Position numbers and translations under genes: made by a program. Below the pieces are notes generated by a model. The model ran no database searches. It was not told the DNA's origin and saw only the letters and a program-made list of their open reading frames with translations. A DNA stretch of 64,000 nt from Oscarella lobularis (Eukaryota; Porifera; Homoscleromorpha; Homosclerophorida; Oscarellidae), in assembly GCF_947507565.1 (NCBI RefSeq), contig NC_089191.1:1116001-1180000 (forward strand), in the 5' to 3' direction. Positions within the stretch are counted from its first letter, which is position 1. Each line of letters opens with the position of its first letter. Shown piece by piece: positions 42,861-54,267 of the stretch.

Positions 42861-44154
42861 ATGGCCAGTGCCGCAGTTCTCGTCTCTGCCCTTCTTCTAA
42901 GCCTCTTTCGCATCCTCCTCAATGCCATCGATCCTTACCTTAGCCGACTAAACATTCACCTAGTCAAAAAGCCTCCATCGTCGGTCGAAAAGCTTCTCGC
43001 GACGATTCGCGCCAAATCGGGCTCTCTACCGTCTCTGGCGCAAAATCCCCAGTGGCAAGAGCGTCTCCAGCTGGCACTCGACTACCTCCGCACGGCAGAA
43101 GACCTCACCCCGTTCGGACGCTGGACAGCGTACGGCTGTCTCCTCGCGAAGTCAACACAATCCAATGCTTCGAAACAGTCTCGCGGAAATTTCCCCAACT
43201 CGCCGTCGCGTCCCATTCGAGTCGACTCGTCTTCATAATCGGCTTACCACGCGCGGGAACGACCCTACTCCACAATCTTCTATCGCTCTATCCAAACGTT
43301 CTCTATCCAACGAAACGTCGAGGCTATTTCGCCGATATGTCGTCGAACGACGCCGAAAAAGCGTCGTCGCTCGACGATTTGCGTCGGAAAATGAAAATCG
43401 CTTCGAAACGGTTCTCCATGGGCTTCGAAGTGTTTTATCGTTTCGATTCCCTATAGCGTTCATCCCATTTCGCTCGACGAACCAGACGAATGTTTTGTAC
43501 TGCTGAACAAGTATTTATTCTACGAAACGTTACCCCTTCTTCGTGGTCTCGATTTCATGATTGTTGCCGATCGATATGAGGAACTGTCCGACGAAGCCTA
43601 TCGTCTGTACAAGAGAGATTTACACGTGATGCAATCGATTGCTTTTCCTGGTGAACGCTCTTGTTTCGTTGTCAAAGCGCCGTATCACACGCCGTTTGTC
43701 GACGTCATTCTGCGTCATTTTCCCCGATGCCTGTTTTGTGCGCATGCATCGGAATCCGGTCGATGTTGTCACTTCCGGTTCGTCGCTTCTTCGAGCTATC
43801 AACGCTCCGCTGTCTCGAGTCGATTCGTCGAAATTGGGACGTAGTGTGCGAACGTCGGTTTACGGCCTGACCAGAGAACTCGTCAAGCAAACACCACGAA
43901 TGCCCGAGGACACCGTCGACGATCGATACGACACGCTCGTTCAAGATCCCATTGCCGTGTGTAGAAAGATTGCCGATCAAGCTGGCATGGAACACACGAG
44001 AGCGATGGACGATAAACTGGGAGCATTTCTGGCCAACGACAAGGCAAAACGCACCAAAGCCGCTAAGCACGTATACGCACTGCAGGATTTTGGATTAGAT
44101 CCAGCAGAAGTTCGAAGGGACTGCGAGGAATACTGTGAAATGTTTGGCGTCTAG
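42861..44154 (+). pseudogene. Sulfotransferase pseudogene 7
   Basis: Close copy of intact sulfotransferase 10. One base is lost near 43144 (CTCCTCGCGAAG against CTCCTTCGCGAAG) and about eight bases near 43436 (GTGTTTTATCG against GTGTTTTCGAAGAGCATCG). Another shift lies near 43724 in the HFP region. Between these the family frame is readable: FIIGLPRAGTTLLHNLL, KAPYHTPFVDVILRHFP, FVRMHRNPVDVV and the C-terminal block. The C-terminal half is continuous from 43639 to 44154. Confidence 0.92.
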
Positions 44155-44186
44155 GTAAATAGAAATGCTATCAATAACTTGGTCAT

Positions 44187-44192
44187 CACGTG
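44187..44192. promoter_or_regulatory. CACGTG box of sulfotransferase pseudogene 8
   Basis: Context GGTCATCACGTGACAGCTAAACG, 13 nt before the ATG at 44206. Confidence 0.55.
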
Positions 44193-44205
44193 ACAGCTAA
44201 ACGTT

Positions 44206-45501
44206 ATGGATGTAGCACTCTTCGTCTCTTCGCTTCTTTTGAGTCTCTTCCGCGTCGTCCTAAACGCGTTCGATCCCTACCTGAGCCGAATAAACGTTCA
44301 CCTAGTCGAAAAGCCTCCGTCGTCGGTCGAAAAACTTCTCGCGACGATTCGACTCGGAGCTGCCAAATCGGGCTCCCTACCGTCTCTGGTGCAAAATCCC
44401 CAGTGGCGAGAGCGTCTCCAGCTCGCACTCGACTACGTACGCACGGCGGAGGAGCTGACACCGTTCGGACGCTTCACACTCTACAGATATCTCCGTATGG
44501 AAATCAACGCACTTCAATGCTTCGAAGCGATCGCGCGGAAATTTCCGCGAGTCGCCACCGTCGCCGATCTAACCTATCGACCCATTTTCATAATGGGTTT
44601 AACCCGTTCGGGAACGACCCTGCTTCATCTACTTCTCGCGCTTTATCCGAACGTTTTCTGCTCGACGCGACTTCGCGCCGTTGCGGGCGGAATTTCGCCG
44701 AACGACGTCGACGAATCGTCGTCGCTCGTCGATCTGCGTCGAAGTTTCGAAAGAGTACGCGTTCGGCGACGAAATGTTCGCGAAGAGCGTCCTTCGCTTT
44801 TCGTACGGCGTTCACGCGACGTCACTCGAAGACCCGGAAGAATGCGTCTCGTTGCTGAACAAGTATTTGTTCTACGAAACGTTTCCGGTCGTTCGCGCTA
44901 AGGATTTTATGATCGTCGCCTCGCAGTACGAAGAATTGTCAGATCGAGCCTACGGTCTCTATAAGAGAGATTTGCATGTGATGGAGTCGATTGCTCGCCC
45001 GGATGGCGCGCGGTCGCGTTTCGTCGTCAAGGCCCCGTATCACACTGCATTTGCTGACGTCATTCTGCGTCATTTTCCTAATTCTTGTTTCGTGCGTATG
45101 CATCGGAATCCCGTCGACGTCATCGCCTCTTCGACGTCGTTTGCACGAATGTTCAACGCGCCGTTTTCTCGAGTCGATTTGTTGAAATTGGGACGAAGTA
45201 ATTAGTGACATGACCAATGAACTTGTTAGTCAATCGCCACGGTTATTCGAGTGCACTATCGACGTTCGATTCGAAGAGTTGTCTCGAGATCCCATTGCCG
45301 TGTGTAGAAAGATTGCTAAGCGAGCGGGCATGGAGCACACGGAAAAGGTGGAGGAGACGTCTACTGAGGACGTTTCTGATTAGGGACAAAGCAAAACGCG
45401 CTCAAGCTGGCAAGCACGTGTACACCCTAGAGGAATTCGGCTTAGATGCGGCAGAAATTCGAAGAGAGTGTAAGGAGTACTGCGAAAGGTTTGGTGTCTA
45501 A
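44206..45501 (+). pseudogene. Sulfotransferase pseudogene 8
   Basis: The first 180 codons are clean (MDVALFVSSLLLSLFR, loop FIMGLTRSGTTLLHLLL). A frameshift near 44745 at LRRSFE moves the reading to another frame, which stays open through the 3'-PAPS region (HFPNSCFVRMHRNPVDVI) and stops at LKLGRSN* (45203). The C-terminal 90 codons are in a third frame with further losses around VEETS. A three-residue insertion (LGA) lies in the ATIRLGAAKSGS segment. Confidence 0.9.
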
Positions 45502-45536
45502 ATAACTATAGAAGGCTCTGTAAATAACTTGGCTAT

Positions 45537-45542
45537 CACGTG
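45537..45542. promoter_or_regulatory. CACGTG box of sulfotransferase pseudogene 9
   Basis: Context GGCTATCACGTGACAGCTAAACG, 16 nt before the decayed start at 45559 (TATAATGCACTC where related copies have TATGGATGTAGCACTC). Confidence 0.5.
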
Positions 45543-45558
45543 ACAGCTAAACGTTATA

Positions 45559-46827
45559 ATGCACTCTTCGTTTCTTCCCTGCTTTTGAGCGTCTTTCGCC
45601 TCCTTCTCAACGCGATCGACCATTCACCGGGTCGAAAAGCCTCCGTCGTCGGTAGAAACGCTTCTCGTCGCAATTCGAGCCAAATCGGGCTCTCACTGGC
45701 GCAGAATCCCCAATGGCGAGAACGTCTCCAATTCACGCTCGACTTCATCGGCACGAAAGGAGATCTCAACCCGTTCTGACGCTGGATCGTATACAGATAT
45801 CTCCTCACCGAAATCAACTTCAGTGCTTCGAAACGATTTCGAAAATTCTCCCAAGTCACGATCGTCGAGAAGCACAGACCCGTCTTTATATTCGGTCTAC
45901 CGCGCTCGTGAACGTCTCTTCTCTATCATTTCTATCGCTCTATCCGAACGTTTTCTGTCCGACGGCATCTCAGACGATTTTCCACGGAATGTCCCTCGAT
46001 GGCGTCAGAGAAGCGTCTTCTCTCGTCGATTTGCGTTGACGAATGAAAATGGCGTCGAAACGCCATGCGTTCGGTTTCAAAGTCTTCGCCAACGGCGTCG
46101 TCTCGATTCCGTACAGCGTTCATCCAACCGAACCGTTGACGAAATCGTCCCGAGCGACGGGCAGCGGCTGAGAAAAGACGTATTTGTTCAGCCACAGGGT
46201 GCACTCTTCCGGACCGAACGGTCAACGTTGCAGAGCGATACGGGAAGCTGTCCGATTGAGCGTATGGTCTGTGCAAGCGAGATTTGCACGTAATGCTATC
46301 GATCGATCGTCCCAATGCCGATCGTTTCGTACTGAAAGCGCCTTTTCATATGATGTTTTCCGACGTCATTTTGCGTCATTGGCCCGACGCCTGTTTCGTG
46401 CGCATGCATCGGGATCCCGTCGACGTCGTCGCTTCGGTTTCGTCGCTCGTTCGCATTTGCAACTCGCCCTTTTGCCGTCGTACCGATTCGTTGAAATTGG
46501 GATGAGATGCGTGGAAGACGTTTCGTGGCATGGCTAGTGAACTTAATTAATTGTTCGTCAAACGTCGACGCATATGCCCGAGTGCACGATAGTTCGATTT
46601 GACGAATTTATTCGAGATCCCGTTGGTGGGTGTAAAAATATGTTGCCTGTTGAGTTGGTTTGGAACATACAGAAGAAATGGACGAGAAAGTGACGGCGTT
46701 TCTGATTGAAGACAAAGCGAAACGAGCCAAGGCAGGTAAACATGTCTACTCTCTGGAGAAATTTGGTTTGAATGCGGCAGAAATTCTAAACGACTGTAAA
46801 GAGTACTGTGATAAGTTTGCCATATAA
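45559..46827 (+). pseudogene. Sulfotransferase pseudogene 9
   Basis: The start codon is disrupted and the frame is broken at many points. Lesions include loss of the segment coding for YLSRxNxHLV after NAID, TGA in NPF*RW (45777), loss of codons near LLxEINFS, TGA at FGLPRS* (45910) where the loop glycine should be, TGA in DLR* (46037), and a TTAATTAATT insertion near 46545. The C-terminus (HVYSLEKFGLNAAEI) is recognisable. This is the most degraded long copy. Confidence 0.92.
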
Positions 46828-47009
46828 AGACATTTTAGGGGAGATGAGAAAATAAGAGTTTTTAATCTGGGAGCATCTGTACTTCTTCCTGAACCGTTGA
46901 TCGGACAACTGAGGCTACGTCTGGGGGCGAACAGCGTCTGCATAGTGAGTAAACAGATCGACGACTAACGTCGACTCGCTGACGACCGCTTAGACCATGC
47001 ATTCCACGC

Positions 47010-47576
47010 GCGCATTTAGCCCCACTTTGAGGATTCATCTGAAGTTTCTACACTACCGATCAATCTACCGGTATGTCGCTTTCACAAGGCGACTCTATTT
47101 GTATGGAAATTAAGTTAAAACCTGATCGCAAAAGTTTGAATCAAGCAGTTGGTGAAACGATGATGTTTTCGTTTATTCATCACAATCGCCACCCAGAACA
47201 ACAGTCGCTTGTTCCTGGCCTTCTCTTAAATCCATCTTCTTTCTGGATCATTCTATACGATTGTGTTGCTGATGTACTACTCGTGTCAGATCGTGTTGAC
47301 TTTCTTCAGGATTCTCCTGGAATTGTATCTGTGAATGCAGTTGCTATACTGTGATTGGTTCTTCACCATGCAATATTTGTGAATAAGAATGCCTTTACTA
47401 AAGGTGCTCAGAAAAAGTATGAATCAGGCTTTCTAAGGAGGCAGAGAGACAGAAAACTTTACTTTACTACCGAACTGAGAATAACTACAACAAGAAGTCT
47501 TTTGAAAGAAGAACGTCTAAAAGGACTCGGAAGGAGACAGATGAGGCGTTTGAGACATCACCTCAAAAGAAAGTGA
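47010..47576 (+). pseudogene. C-terminal half of an unrecognised nuclease-like protein, with an in-frame TGA
   Basis: From CCACTTTGAGGATTC the DNA overlaps the end of the N-terminal half found at 48080-48874. The frame from 47073 reads SICMEIKLKPDRKSLNQAVGE, then PGLLLNPSSFWIILYDCV, a TGA at 47352 (AVAIL*LVLHH), and continues in the same frame to a basic C-terminus (RLRHHLKRK) at 47576. With the other half, Asp in HGYADLV, Glu-Ile-Lys in MEIKLK and the following Gln resemble the D...ExK...Q arrangement of PD-(D/E)XK nucleases. That reading is inference from motif spacing only. Confidence 0.55.
47101..47195. repeat. Segment present inverted at 48865-48952
   Basis: About 90 bp coding for MEIKLKPDRKSLNQ...HHNRH here occurs as its reverse complement at 48865-48952, joined after the same GGCGACTCTATTT sequence. 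The second copy of the gene is therefore disrupted by an inversion. Confidence 0.8.
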
Positions 47577-48079
47577 CATCTTCATGACAGCATTCTTTTC
47601 CTAACTACACATCATTGTCTGTAACTTCTTCTAAGCCCTTCTGGTAAACCCTCCCGTGCTTGCCTGTGGCTTGGGGAGGCCAGGGGCAACTACGCACTGC
47701 ATGCGTAAATTATCCCAATTCCGCCAAACCATATATACTTTCGTTTACGACGTCACTGCGTACATGTTCAAACGGGAACACCCACGTGATTGCACTTCTG
47801 CATGCGCAGTATCACTTTGTCCACTCTCGACGTCTCCTCGCCTGTCTCATAAGTTTTACTTGGTTTCTAGTGCTGGGACGTCTGACAATGGAGGCAGTCG
47901 GCAGCAAGACGACGCAAGGTACGCGTAAATTTGTTCGTCCGTATATTTAAACCCTACGAAAAGAAACGACTCAGTACGCGGAACTAGTCCTTTTATAAAC
48001 TTCTAAAGAGGTTTGGCACTGGGTGAGGACCCCTGGGTGTACTGTACCATAGATGTAAGAGACTGTCTCTTACATCTCT
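47577..48079. other. Spacer between the two nuclease-like fragments
   Basis: No supported coding sequence. A short foldback (ATAGATGTAAGAGAC and its near-complement) lies at 48048-48082. Confidence 0.5.
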
Positions 48080-48874
48080 ATGACTGTACCAAGCTTGCTT
48101 CACGGTCGTCGCTCTGACGTCGCTAAATCTATAAAAAGCTGTGACGTCATAAGCGTTGCGCACGCCAGTGGTCTATTTAAATGCTCTTCTTCTGTAGATC
48201 TTGTGTCAATTGAGGATTACAAAAGAATTCAGGACCGTAAGTCTCCGTTTTTTGTTCAACACCTCTAGATCGTGACGATCGACTCTATTTCTTCAGTGCT
48301 TCAGACAGTGAACGTCAAAGTCTGTCCTAAGTCTTTCGACGCTGTAAACACGCATGCAGCGGAGTTTTCAAATCTTGGAAGAGCGTTTCATTTCAGCAAC
48401 GAAGAAGGAACCGTTCAATATGAAATGCCCTTGGTCTCTTTTTCTTTGGAAGCACCAAAAAGTCCCTTTTCATTTTCTTCTGATGTTTTGCGTAAACGTC
48501 CAGATGCAGTCAAACGCTTATTTAGTGTTATTGATGACCGTGATGCTTTGGCGAAAATGGCTGAGGAATTGGAAGAAGTTCATTGTGAAGGAGAAGCTGA
48601 AGTTATTTTGGCATGCAAGTTAATTAAACCGTTGGTTGGCTACTGCTATCCATCAAAGCATGCAAAATCGGCTACACTATATGATGAAACGGATCTGGAG
48701 CTTCAGGATCTCGGAATGGGAGAGGAACAATGTTGGCACGGATATGCAGATTTGGTAGCTTCACCCACGCCCCACTTTGAGGATTCATCTGAAGTTTCTA
48801 CATTCATAACTACCGATCAATCTACCGGTATGTCGCTTTCACAAGGCGACTCTATTTCTGTGTGGCGATTGTGA
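48080..48874 (+). pseudogene. N-terminal half of the same nuclease-like protein, with an in-frame TAG
   Basis: The frame from 48080 runs to a TAG at 48266 (FFVQHL*IVTID) and continues in the same frame to 48874. It contains PLVGYCYPSKHAKSATLYDE and EEQCWHGYADLVASPTPHFE, the last overlapping the fragment at 47010. After GDSIS the frame enters the inverted segment and stops. The two halves lie in the wrong order, C-terminal half first, as expected if a tandem pair lost its outer parts. No family could be named. Confidence 0.55.
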
Positions 48875-48952
48875 TGAATAAACGAAAACATCATCGTTTC
48901 ACCAACTGCTTGATTCAAACTTTTGCGGTCAGGTTTTAACTTAATTTCCATA

Positions 48953-49270
48953 GCTCGGGGAGAGAATGGGTATGATAGACAGAGATATCTTTCCGAAAAA
49001 CGCGGTGGTTGAACGAGATTCTTATTTAGAAACTTTGCTAATCCTATAGGAGGGTGCATATTCGAAGCGGAGTGGAATGCGTATCGATGCTCAGAGATCA
49101 ATCATCAGATGCTGATCGTCGAGAGCATGGACGCCGACTCGGAAACGAGACGAATGTCGCCCATAGCATTGCACGGAGGAGATCTTGGCACCGGACCCTA
49201 TACAGATTTGCTCAACGGACCGATGGATCACGGTGCGTTTATCTACATTGTCCAAAGGTGTTCTATCGTA
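48953..49270 (+). pseudogene. Copied fragment of the PKHD1L1-like gene
   Basis: This plus-strand piece matches the minus strand of 25567-25884, including an intron (acceptor TCCTATAG|GAGGGTGCA), so it is a DNA-level copy and not a retrocopy. The exon part reads MLIVESMDADSETRRMSPIA and GPYTDLLNGPMDHGAFIYIV. It is joined at ...CTATCGTATTCC to the copy of the rhamnosidase 3' region. It cannot encode a functional domain alone. Confidence 0.88.
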
Positions 49271-50140
49271 TTCCCTTATGTCATTGTAGACGCTATTTTT
49301 GTACGGATGTCTTGTTTTTACTCTTCTTGAATTTTTCAATTTATTGCTGCACGAAGCTGTAGATCGAATCTCCGTTAGTGTGAGCATAGATGTCTCTCCC
49401 TTTATCTATGGGGTGTGAGTGAACGCGTACATACAGTAAGGAAGTATTCGTTTTTGTCACGCGCACGCTCAACAAAGATGCCACGCGAAAAGCGCCACAT
49501 CAGTTTTCTCTGCGTTCCGTTCGTCGTTCGTCTTTTTCGTCGTTGGCGTGAGCGTTTCCGAAGTGGTACCTAGGTGTACTGCTTGGATTCGTGGACGCCA
49601 ATTGCCAATTTGTAAGCAGACGAACCGCCCGTATTCAGCTCACCCCGCTCTCACGTTTTTTGCACCATCGAACGGCACGAAAACTGACGTACGACGTGAC
49701 GACGCGCCAAGTGCACGCGCGCAGCGTTAATTACTCGCTGCATCTACTCGCCTTTCGGCGATCCCTCGCCGCGTGCACCCGAATTTCTTTTCATTTCATT
49801 CGCTTCTTTTTTTCTAAGAAGGAGCAGCGCATCGACCAGGTTCGCACCTTTGGGGCCCCCAGTAGGCGTACACATAGGGGGCGGGGCCCTCTGCAACATA
49901 CGCCGGTCCGATACTGCCCGCACTCGCGGGCATAGAAAATTTTCGTCATTAGGTCTGATTTCTGATCGTGTAATCGAGTGAGGGCGGGTGTCAAGGCAGC
50001 GCACGAAGCCCACGTGCGTATGTTGCAGAGAGTGTAGCGAGACAACAAATCGGTATAGTGTCGCGTGCTTGGTTTGCTTCACTGCGTTAGTTTTCGCGGG
50101 TCCCCTCCCTTACATTAGGGTTTAGTTGGCGGCTGCTAGT
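49268..50140. repeat. Segmental duplication copy 2 (partner 18936-19830)
   Basis: Begins GTATTCCCTTATGTCATTG, the end of the rhamnosidase coding sequence, and ends GGCGGCTGCT. Differences from copy 1 are substitutions and small indels, such as CGTACACATAGGGGGC against CGTAGGGGGC. No rhamnosidase coding sequence precedes it here. Confidence 0.85.
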
Positions 50141-50204
50141 AGGGTAGGGCGGATTCTGTAGTAGGCTTGTAGCTCCTTCCCTCGTGCTTAGCTAGCAGCC
50201 GCCA
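50131..50204. repeat. Hairpin at the end of duplication copy 2
   Basis: GGCGGCTGCTAG at the end of the duplicated block is followed about 50 bp later by CTAGCAGCCGCC, its exact complement. Copy 1 stops after GGCGGCTGCT and lacks the second arm. Confidence 0.7.
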
Positions 50205-50431
50205 CGTGCTTTAGACCATTTTCAATGGATTGCGAGGTAATCTAGGTTGATTAGAATATATTAGGTCAATGGATTTTGAGGTACACTCTAGGTGCCATTT
50301 GTTTTAATATTATTTTTCTTTCATCCTGTCAAAGTTAATGTGAGCCAGTAAAGAAAGATGAAAAATGTCAATACTAGAAAAGTGCACAAACTAACCTAAG
50401 GAAATCCGCTTCAGATTTGGCTGCCATGCAG

Positions 50432-53400
50432 TCATGCAGCACTTTCGCTTTCAACCGCGGTGGTATCCGCACGGGCGGTATTAGTACGGGTGGTAGTATT
50501 CTCAAACGAGGCCTCGACAATACCTGAGTCCTCCTCAAGAATTGTATCAGTTAGTCCAAAGTTTTGTGTCATTTTCCGTATAGTCGATTCGCTCAAATTC
50601 CGCTATATTAGAACAGATTTTCAATATTCCTTCGTACTGTACACATTTTGTTACACTGACTTCTCTAATCATGATCTCCATGGCGAGTTTCTGCCGCCTG
50701 TTTTCTTCCTGCAAACGCCTCAAATCGGCTTTTTTGGCGAACGTAAATGCACTCAGAGAAGCTTTCGTTCTCTTTCTTGCCGGTCCCATCTCGCCGACAC
50801 TTTTATTCTTAGCAAAGAACAGCAAATAAACCTAAAAAGACAAGGATAAAAAGACGTACAAAACACCACTACTAGTGTACTGACGCTGATTGTATACAGT
50901 TATGTACATGTACGCAATTATATAGGATTGACGTTACAACAATGCATTCGGGCGCGGACTTGCCTTTGGAATGAACACGAGTGACACAATGATAGTCGTC
51001 ATGACTATAACGGCGACGCCCGTCAAGGCGAACGAAACGCCGGGATCCTCGATGAACGTAAAAGCGAACGCCAAAACGCACGCGACGACGGTGTTGTAGA
51101 TCGACATGGCGATATATCGAGAGTCGTTCAGAGACGGAATGTGAACCGTGCGCGTCTCGAAGGCGAGAAAAGCGCCGACAACGAGAACGACGGCCTTGTA
51201 GGCCAAGACGACGTAGCTCCATCGATTCGCGTGGTCGCTGTAGCATTTCTCCCAAATATACGTTTCTCGAGAGTCCGTCTATATATAAGAGATATGCATG
51301 TATGGGTTTTCTGTTTCACTTTGCGGACTTACTCGTAAAGTTTGAGTTGTTTTCTTGTATGGATCGAGTGTGTACCAAACGGTCAGGAGGACGACGTCTA
51401 TCAGTAGGAGAGCTCCGACAATGGCAAAAAGCACGTGATCCGTCTATTAATGAAACAAATTTTTAGGTGTACTATCTTAATTTTAATTACACAATACCAG
51501 TTTCACGTCAGACGACGATCCGGCTTTGGATCTTTTAAAAATGACGTTGACTCGCCAAGCCTTGGCGAACATGCTTCCGAAAGCGAAAGAAAATCCAAAG
51601 ATCAACAACGCATTTCGAGCCTAACAAAAAAACCTTTGAACGTTTACCACGATATTATGCAGTCTAGTCCTACAGAACAACTGTGCAACGAGATGTCGTC
51701 AAATTTAAAAAATTGCCCGTTGAAGCCATTAAGTATTACAGCAACGAGTATTAGAAGAACTCCGAGCCCAATCAAGTAATTCAGTCTCGGACTAGAAAGC
51801 TTGATTATTCTATAAATATGAATAGCGTGTAAGCAGAATTTTGGACCGGCCAGAAAAGCAAAAACGCTTACTTTTTCTCTCGGTGATAAAAAGTGAAGAT
51901 GAGAAGCACGACAGTTAGAATTATGGCAATTGCGTCAATAGTGGAAACAGTGTAGAATATTCCTTTGTTGGAAAAAGATGTCATATTAGGAGGAGACGAA
52001 ACGGGTGTTTGTCCATCCGCAGCTAAGAAGGACGAGTATAAGAGTTTGAAAAAGACACTCGATCGCTCACTTGGCCAAGTCCAGTTCTCGTGCGAATCAC
52101 GCTTCCCGTTTGCACGAACTTCATAAGTAGACAAAATATCTGTAGAAAAAGTTGAACAGCAAAAACCGAAGTAGACAACGCCTCCCACCTTTATCGTAAA
52201 TTCGATAGTAAATCCACGCTCTATCAAAGTAATCCGATTCCACAGCAGACTGAGATAGATTTTCAAATTGGACGTGTCCCTAAAAAGAATCAGAAAAGAA
52301 AGCTGACGCGTCCTTTGAACTGAGATACAAAGACCGAGTACCGTGAATCCTCTGAAAGAAACATTGTGTATAAGCGTTTCGTTCAAGACATCGGCCAACG
52401 TCGCATTTTCGTAATTGAGATTGACAAAAAGGTCTGGGTATCGACGAAGGGCTTTGTCGAGCATATGCGCCACAGCAACTATGGCATCATAGCCATAGGC
52501 GGCGTAATACTGAAATGAATCTTCGCCTGTCCGGCGAATATATTCTCGCTGAAAATGAGCATATGTCTAAAAGACACCAAACTATTAGCACGTGAAGAAC
52601 GTCAACAGATGGCATCATATCATTGCTAGTCTCTGACTGACTGACTGACTGACTGTACTACTACAAAAAACTCTTACAGTACCTTGTTTGGCAGCACTGA
52701 CAGATCTTCTGGCACGGACAATCGCGTTAAATCGCTAGTAAAATGACCATTAATCGTCTTCTTCATGTCGTCGCCGGAACACGTCAAATTGAAGGAGTCG
52801 GAAGTCGTATGCAAAAACCACTCATCCTGAGGAGAGTAGTCATACCAACCAGGAAAGACCCAGACGTAGAGAGTCGAGGTCAATCCCACGTGGAAGGCCT
52901 AAAACAAAATTTGTGAGGCACCAAAATCAACGACACGTCTATAAAACGAGCTACTGTACTTCACAGACGATTTTTCGCGCTACCCGCTCAAAAACCAAAG
53001 CGAAAATAATTCGATAATCTAGATCCTGCAAATGCAAAGAGTCTCATTAATTAAATTGCCTTTTTGCACTACTTTTTACCTTGACGTGTTGCATGACTTC
53101 TTCTATGTTGAAACCGAAACTATCTCCAGATACATAATACATTTTATGGTTGACTTTGCTGGCGTTAAAGCGATTCGCTAAATCTTGAGCGTTCTATTAT
53201 ATTGAGACAATTATTATGAAGCAAGCTCCTTCACGTAGTAAGATGACATATACCAGTCTGAAAGACTCTTCAAAGAGAATAACGGCGTGAGACCACTTGA
53301 ATTCCTTCATTAGTGAAGACCGAAGCAAATTCTGCCCATTCGCAGACGGATTGACCTGGTAGTAGAACGGAAATTTGGTACGGTCTAGCAGGACGGGCGA

Positions 53401-53919
53401 CGACGAAAGAAAGCCCAACTAAGGACGCAAAAGAAAGTCGATTACGTATTAATTAATAACATTTGCGTCACACTGCTCCGGACCTGAATTAGGTGCACAT
53501 ATCTCGTGATTTCATATACCACTTCGGTCACAGGCGTGCATCCCGCTCCCACCAAAGCAACAAATTTTTCTTCTTCGTTCAATTGGTCGTAAAGCTGATA
53601 GCCAGCTCTGCCGCGAGAACACTGCAGCGTCACAGGAGAAAAATGTGGGCGTGACCAATATGTATACAGTACTTCTATTACTGATCACTACTTTTGTGTC
53701 GTTCGTTCTGAGGCGTAGTTCGTAGTCCTTCAAAAGCGTCGGTGTGCTGTTGACGTCGTCGATCGCGATTTCGCACGCGACGTCCGAGCCTATCGCTTCC
53801 CACGGACCGCCTTTGCTTGTTGGAAGAAAAGCAGCAATGTACAGGGCGTTCTTTCTCGATCCCACTTGTCTGAATAGACCCAACTGGACAAAGGCGAAGA
53901 AGACAAAGAAGCGAAACAT
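50432..53919 (-). CDS. GABA-B-like metabotropic receptor (class C GPCR)
   Basis: A multi-exon minus-strand gene. Exons 1-3 are 53692-53919, 53484-53621 and 53254-53418. Residues 1-20 are a hydrophobic signal (MFRFFVFFAFVQLGLF). The Venus-flytrap domain follows (AAFLPTSKGGPW, GAGCTPVTEVV, LSSSPVLLDRTKFPFYYQVN, FQYYAAYGYDAIVAVAHML). Seven helices are visible at about 51980-50960, including FTFYHREKKLIKLSSPRLNY, AKAWRVNVIFK and FLAFETRTVHIPSLNDSRYI, with the LNDSRYIAMSIYN signature of GABA-B TM6. After SLVFIPK an AAG|GCAAGT (GC-AG) intron leads to a cytoplasmic coiled coil (LRRLQEENRRQKLAMEIMI), then a final exon ending at 50432. There is no Cys-rich domain, as expected for GABA-B. Ligand unknown; sponge receptors of this class are numerous and not all bind GABA. 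Confidence 0.92.
52633..52655. repeat. CTGA microsatellite
   Basis: Five to six tandem CTGA units inside an intron of the GABA-B-like gene. Confidence 0.85.
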
Positions 53920-54241
53920 GATACGGGGTCCTTGCTCTGTTGATACGGGCACGCTTTCGAGTCTCGTTTCGACTATTCGGAAATTCCACACCCCGTATTC
54001 CACACACTCACACTTCTTCTTAGCGCTTTTAGATCTTCCTTATCTAGCGAACGCCTCCAACCATCGCTCTCCCAGCTCCTCTTTCTCTTAGAATGCAGGC
54101 TGTTATTAGATCACCGCGCTCGCCCGGGACCCCTGAAGAAAAAATGCCAGATATCTATGAAAAGCCTGCACTCTTCCTTCAGACTGCACAAAACATACTT
54201 AATTAAACCACGTGCAACGTTATTTCCTTGAGGCCAATAAC

Positions 54242-54247
54242 CACGTG
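54242..54247. promoter_or_regulatory. CACGTG box of sulfotransferase 10
   Basis: Context AACCACGTGACCGATTAGTC, 20 nt before the ATG at 54268. The GABA-B-like start codon is 323 bp away on the other strand. Confidence 0.6.
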
Positions 54248-54267
54248 ACCGATTAGTCGATAAAACA

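Larger units (their letters stand above)
41757..44154. repeat. Segmental duplication: GABA-B 5' end plus sulfotransferase (partner 53166-55566)
   Basis: The two intervals match over about 2.4 kb in the same order: minus-strand GABA-B exons 1-3, about 340 bp of intergenic DNA, then a plus-strand sulfotransferase. Similarity is very high over the GABA-B part and falls toward the sulfotransferase 3' end. The left copy is decayed and the right copy is intact. Confidence 0.9.
45190..46827. repeat. Segmental duplication: end of sulfotransferase 8 plus pseudogene 9 (partner 59829-62062)
   Basis: Shared order: C-terminal sulfotransferase piece beginning ATTAGTGACATGACCAATGA, a short spacer with TATCACGTGACAG, then a second sulfotransferase with the same lesions around its start. 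The right-hand partner also holds a 575-bp hAT-like insertion. Confidence 0.85.

Noticed and set aside
45540-45779. An intact short sulfotransferase starting at GTG 45540
   Set aside because: The frame begins inside the E-box, lacks an ATG and stops at NPF* before the PAPS loop. It is part of pseudogene 9.
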